Source: CAZINM01 sp964540605 (GTDB taxonomy: Bacteria > Patescibacteriota > Dojkabacteria > SC72 > JAHDCA01). From it: a DNA stretch of 25,084 nt. The notes under the pieces are model-generated. The model had not been told where the DNA came from. It made no database searches and worked only from the letters and a program-made list of their open reading frames with translations. Made by a program: the position numbers and the translations under genes. Position 1 is the stretch's first letter, and each line of letters begins with the position of its first letter. Shown one piece after another: positions 22,868-25,084 of the stretch. The stretch lies in assembly GCA_964540605.1 (NCBI GenBank), contig CAZINM010000004.1:1-25084 (forward strand), in the 5' to 3' direction.

Positions 22868-23425
22868 TTATTTAATCAGAATTAGGGCTTCTAATGATTC
22901 TTTCTTACTGTTTTTATCTCTGAACTTAAAAAGGTATTGTTTCAAACCGCTCTTAAAATTATCTGGCTCATTGGTAATTTTTGGTGCTTGAACAAGATCT
23001 TCAGCTTTATATATTAACAATAGATCAATTCTTACAGGATGACCTCTATCAAATGGAGCATGAAGATAAAAATCATAAATGATCTGCCCGAAGAAAGTAG
23101 TACATTCAGCATCTTCTTCATGTATTATTTTTCCTTTATGGATATCGATCTTAGTGGCTTGAATATCATAATCATAGTTCTTAAACTCTTCATGGGCGAT
23201 ACCTTTGATCGTAGGATCATACTTATCAGTTCCTAGCTTATAAATCTTATCGATCAATTCATCTCTTGTAATTTGGGGATGATCTTTGGAACTTATAGCT
23301 CGAATTATATAGTTACCATCGTGGAAATTTTCATTTATTTTTTGATCAACAATCAAACCTAATTCATCATATTTAGGCTCGATCTCCAAAGCATACTGAG
23401 GTAAGCTAACTTCAATAAATTTCAT
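22868..23425 (-). CDS. Hypothetical cytoplasmic protein
   Basis: 185 residues, not recognised. It has no signal peptide or membrane segment. The middle contains a possible metal-binding or catalytic cluster (HEEDAECTTFFGQ) and an Asp/His/Arg-rich segment (HAPFDRGHPVRIDLLLIY). The N-terminus looks like a small alpha/beta domain (FIEVSLPQYALEIEPKYDEL, then YIIRAISSKDHPQITRDELI). The minus-strand box TAATAT (23437-23432), six bases before the ATG, supports the chosen start. It converges on the uracil-DNA glycosylase stub with only nine bases between, so an exchange of sequence at this spot may have removed the rest of that gene. Confidence 0.7.
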   Translation of the reverse strand: MKFIEVSLPQYALEIEPKYDELGLIVDQKINENFHDGNYIIRAISSKDHPQITRDELIDKIYKLGTDKYDPTIKGIAHEEFKNYDYDIQATKIDIHKGKIIHEEDAECTTFFGQIIYDFYLHAPFDRGHPVRIDLLLIYKAEDLVQAPKITNEPDNFKSGLKQYLFKFRDKNSKKESLEALILIK

Positions 23426-23470
23426 ATCTATATATTACTAAGAACTGAAGTTTTTAATATTATAAAAAAA

Positions 23471-24265
23471 CTACTTGATCAACAAGCTATCAACCATCGT
23501 ATTGGCCTCTTCAAATCTCGCTTCAAGTGAAGAGCTCCCTTTCTGAGGTAAACCTGCAACAGCACTTACATTCATAGATAAAGTGATCACATAAGACTCA
23601 TCTCCAGATGCTTTGTAAGTAAGATATGGCGATTCTTTAACATAATATGAGAAATACCATCTTTCAGAATCATCCGGTGATGGCTTGCAGATATCTGCAT
23701 TTACAGAATCATTCGTATAGACATCATATCTTTTATGAGTTGTTGTTAATGATTGAATTGGTGTAGAACATTCCATAGCTGGTCTGAAAACTGTTACAAG
23801 ATTGGCACTTGGAGCTCCTTGAGATATCTCATCGAATCTTCCACCTTGTACACCACTTGTTTGAGTAAATGAGGGGTTAACATACAATATATATGAACCA
23901 TTAAATATATTTACACTTCCATTTGCAAGTCCTTCAGCTGTCCAGCCATCTTCTAAAACTATTGATAATTTTGAATTTGAGAATGTATTTGATTCATCGT
24001 CTACTTCTTCATCTTCGCCATCTTCGATTTCTGTCTCATCGTCTTCTTCTTTTGATCCATCGTTATTTGTGTTGGATCCATTATCATCAGCGATATCTTC
24101 TGAATCTTTTTCAGTAGCATTATCTTCAACAATAATATCAGAATCCTCATTATGTTTAGTTTCTTTATTTTTCATGAAAAGAAAAAGATTTAATCCTAAA
24201 GAGAAAAGTAGCAATATTGTAACTATTACAACAGCTACAATTAATGATCTGTTTTTTGTTTCCAT
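23471..24265 (-). CDS. Single-pass membrane protein with acidic linker and extracytoplasmic domain
   Basis: 264 residues, not recognised. A short cytoplasmic end (METKNRS) and a hydrophobic helix (about 8-31) are followed by an Asp/Glu/Asn-rich linker of about 55 residues (for example KEEDDETEIEDGEDEEVDD). A C-terminal domain of about 170 residues follows, with two Cys (MECSTP, ADICKPS) that may form a disulfide outside the cell. The domain starts SKLSIVLEDGWTAEG and is beta-rich. This tether-linker-domain plan is common for small surface proteins in this type of genome. TATAAT five bases before the ATG fixes the start. The linker DNA is repetitive in codon choice but not an exact repeat. Confidence 0.75.
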   Translation of the reverse strand: METKNRSLIVAVVIVTILLLFSLGLNLFLFMKNKETKHNEDSDIIVEDNATEKDSEDIADDNGSNTNNDGSKEEDDETEIEDGEDEEVDDESNTFSNSKLSIVLEDGWTAEGLANGSVNIFNGSYILYVNPSFTQTSGVQGGRFDEISQGAPSANLVTVFRPAMECSTPIQSLTTTHKRYDVYTNDSVNADICKPSPDDSERWYFSYYVKESPYLTYKASGDESYVITLSMNVSAVAGLPQKGSSSLEARFEEANTMVDSLLIK

Positions 24266-24270
24266 ATGAA

Positions 24271-24276
24271 ATTATA
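24271..24276 (-). promoter_or_regulatory. -10 box of the acidic-linker membrane protein gene
   Basis: Minus-strand TATAAT, five bases before the ATG at 24265. Leaderless arrangement; no clear -35. Confidence 0.6.
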
Positions 24277-24347
24277 CCACTAAAAACTTTTATTACATTA
24301 AATGTGAAAAAATGCCTATTTAACAAAATATGTAGCATTCTTCATCC

Positions 24348-24376
24348 TTGTAAACCTATAGTACATAGGTTATAAT
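24348..24376 (+). promoter_or_regulatory. Promoter with a palindromic operator between -35 and -10
   Basis: TTGTAA (24348-24353), 17 bases, TATAAT (24371-24376). The spacer is almost wholly a palindrome, AACCTAT-AGTAC-ATAGGTT (24353-24371), which overlaps both boxes. A dimeric repressor bound here would block RNA polymerase. Transcription should start at about 24383, giving a 20-base leader without a Shine-Dalgarno. Confidence 0.65.
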
Positions 24377-24403
24377 ATCCCGTTAAATTAATAATCAAAA
24401 GAT

Positions 24404-24568
24404 ATGTCAGGAGATAGCTCAGTACTTGGTACAAGTACATCAATATTACTGCCTGCGGCTGGGTTAATAACTGGTATAGACCTTTTATACTATGTCTCAG
24501 GATTCTTTATCCTTCTATTAGGCTTAAATCTTTTTGCTAAAGGTATAAAGAAACTAATAGAAAGCTAA
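24404..24568 (+). CDS. 54-residue membrane peptide with LPxAG-type motif
   Basis: Small protein starting MSGDSSVLGTSTSI, then LPAAGL, a hydrophobic helix (about 25-44) and a basic end (KGIKKLIES). The order LPxxG, helix, positive tail is that of a sortase sorting signal, but almost no ectodomain precedes it and Ala replaces the usual Thr. It may be a tiny anchored peptide or simply a small membrane protein resembling sorting-signal tails. A good promoter lies just upstream. The glycosyltransferase gene follows after 18 bases, so the two may be co-transcribed. No Shine-Dalgarno is seen. No sortase gene is in the window. Confidence 0.6.
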   Translation: MSGDSSVLGTSTSILLPAAGLITGIDLLYYVSGFFILLLGLNLFAKGIKKLIES

Positions 24569-24586
24569 TCTTTTATCGCATAAACT

Positions 24587-25084
24587 GTGATATTTGATGT
24601 TTTAACAATTCTCCTTTTTATTTCATCTTGTATAAGCCTAATTTGGCTACTTGTAAATCAGGTGGTTTCGCCTATTTATGAGATAAAAGATGCTATTTTA
24701 AAAAGGAAAATTAAGAAAAACCAAATAAAAATTGAGGATATTTTTAAGGTGTCTGTCATAGTTCCAGCTTGGAATGAAGCAGTGGGTATAAAAGACACCT
24801 TAAGAAGTCTATTTAATAGTGATTACAATAATTTAGAAGTTATCGTTGTAGATGATGGTTCTAAAGATGAGACCACTCAAAAAGTAATTGATTATTACGA
24901 GCAAGAATTCATTCCTAAATATTACGGAACTGGTAAAACTTTAGGTCTTTTTCAACATCCAACAAATGCAGGTAAAGGAGAGGCATTGAATACAGGAATA
25001 AGAGAAAGTTGTGGAGATATAATAATCACAGTAGATGGAGATTCTGTTTTTGAGGTAAATACGATCTATGAGATGGTAAAGTAC
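24587..25084 (+). CDS. Family 2 glycosyltransferase (processive, membrane), 3' end outside window
   Basis: The first 166 residues of a GT2 enzyme, cut by the right edge. The GTG at 24587 is the first plausible start after an in-frame stop at 24581. An N-terminal membrane helix (about 4-27) is followed by a basic stretch (KRKIKKNQIK) and the GT-A domain: VSVIVPAWNE, EVIVVDDGSKDETT, the GKGEALNTGI nucleotide-sugar loop and VDGDS with the metal-binding DxD-type Asp pair. This arrangement resembles PgaC/IcaA-like polysaccharide synthases, so an exported or surface glycan is likely; the exact sugar is unknown. Confidence 0.88.
   Translation, partial: MIFDVLTILLFISSCISLIWLLVNQVVSPIYEIKDAILKRKIKKNQIKIEDIFKVSVIVPAWNEAVGIKDTLRSLFNSDYNNLEVIVVDDGSKDETTQKVIDYYEQEFIPKYYGTGKTLGLFQHPTNAGKGEALNTGIRESCGDIIITVDGDSVFEVNTIYEMVKY

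Noticed and set aside
23923..24269. Leu/His-rich plus-strand frames opposite the acidic linker
   Set aside because: They are the antisense of an Asp/Glu-rich stretch and have no start signals.

Overview
The window is low-GC bacterial DNA with short gaps, standard stop codons including TGA, and many small single-pass membrane or secreted proteins of unknown function. Gene content suggests a Candidate Phyla Radiation (Patescibacteria) genome: an extended PRPP synthetase, NagZ-like hydrolase, RG-rich zinc-ribbon protein, ECF sigma factor with a large membrane partner, and very large lineage-specific proteins. Dojkabacteria-like is a guess. Most first-in-operon genes have a TATAAT-like box only 4-8 bases before the start codon and no Shine-Dalgarno, which points to leaderless mRNAs. 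Operon-internal genes can carry a Shine-Dalgarno.

Layout. 1-1810: a two-component system (response regulator cut by the window edge, then histidine kinase). 1862-2009, minus strand: a clear SAM-I riboswitch aptamer with its own consensus promoter, no gene behind it on that strand, and a U-tract directly after P1. 2158-4090: a secreted Met/Gly-rich protein with its terminator, then a GT1 glycosyltransferase. 4123-6512 (minus): a GH3 beta-N-acetylhexosaminidase and a PRPP synthetase. 6736-9745: a small membrane protein, an ECF sigma factor, and a 686-residue membrane protein that is probably its regulator, ending at a textbook terminator. 9934-14746: a heterodimeric ABC exporter and an NAD-dependent epimerase/reductase.

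About 14937-17690 is a compositionally foreign island. It is much richer in GC, and its two genes are translationally coupled with identical strong Shine-Dalgarno sequences. They encode a membrane-anchored lysozyme-like plus M23 peptidase and a membrane-anchored Pro/Thr-rich partner. A large hairpin lies at each end of the island. Low-GC sequence resumes with a 975-residue unknown protein containing an internal duplication.

20686-24265 is mainly minus-strand: a lipid-facing or secreted unknown, an RG-rich zinc ribbon, a 2H phosphoesterase-like protein, and two unknowns. A plus-strand 50-codon stub of a uracil-DNA glycosylase gene sits among them. 24404-25084 (plus) has a 54-residue LPxAG-type membrane peptide behind an operator-like promoter and the start of a family 2 glycosyltransferase.

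The most unusual items are the free-standing SAM-I aptamer RNA antisense-facing the two-component operon, and the foreign two-gene cell-wall hydrolase island. No tRNA, rRNA, transposase, integrase or CRISPR array was seen.
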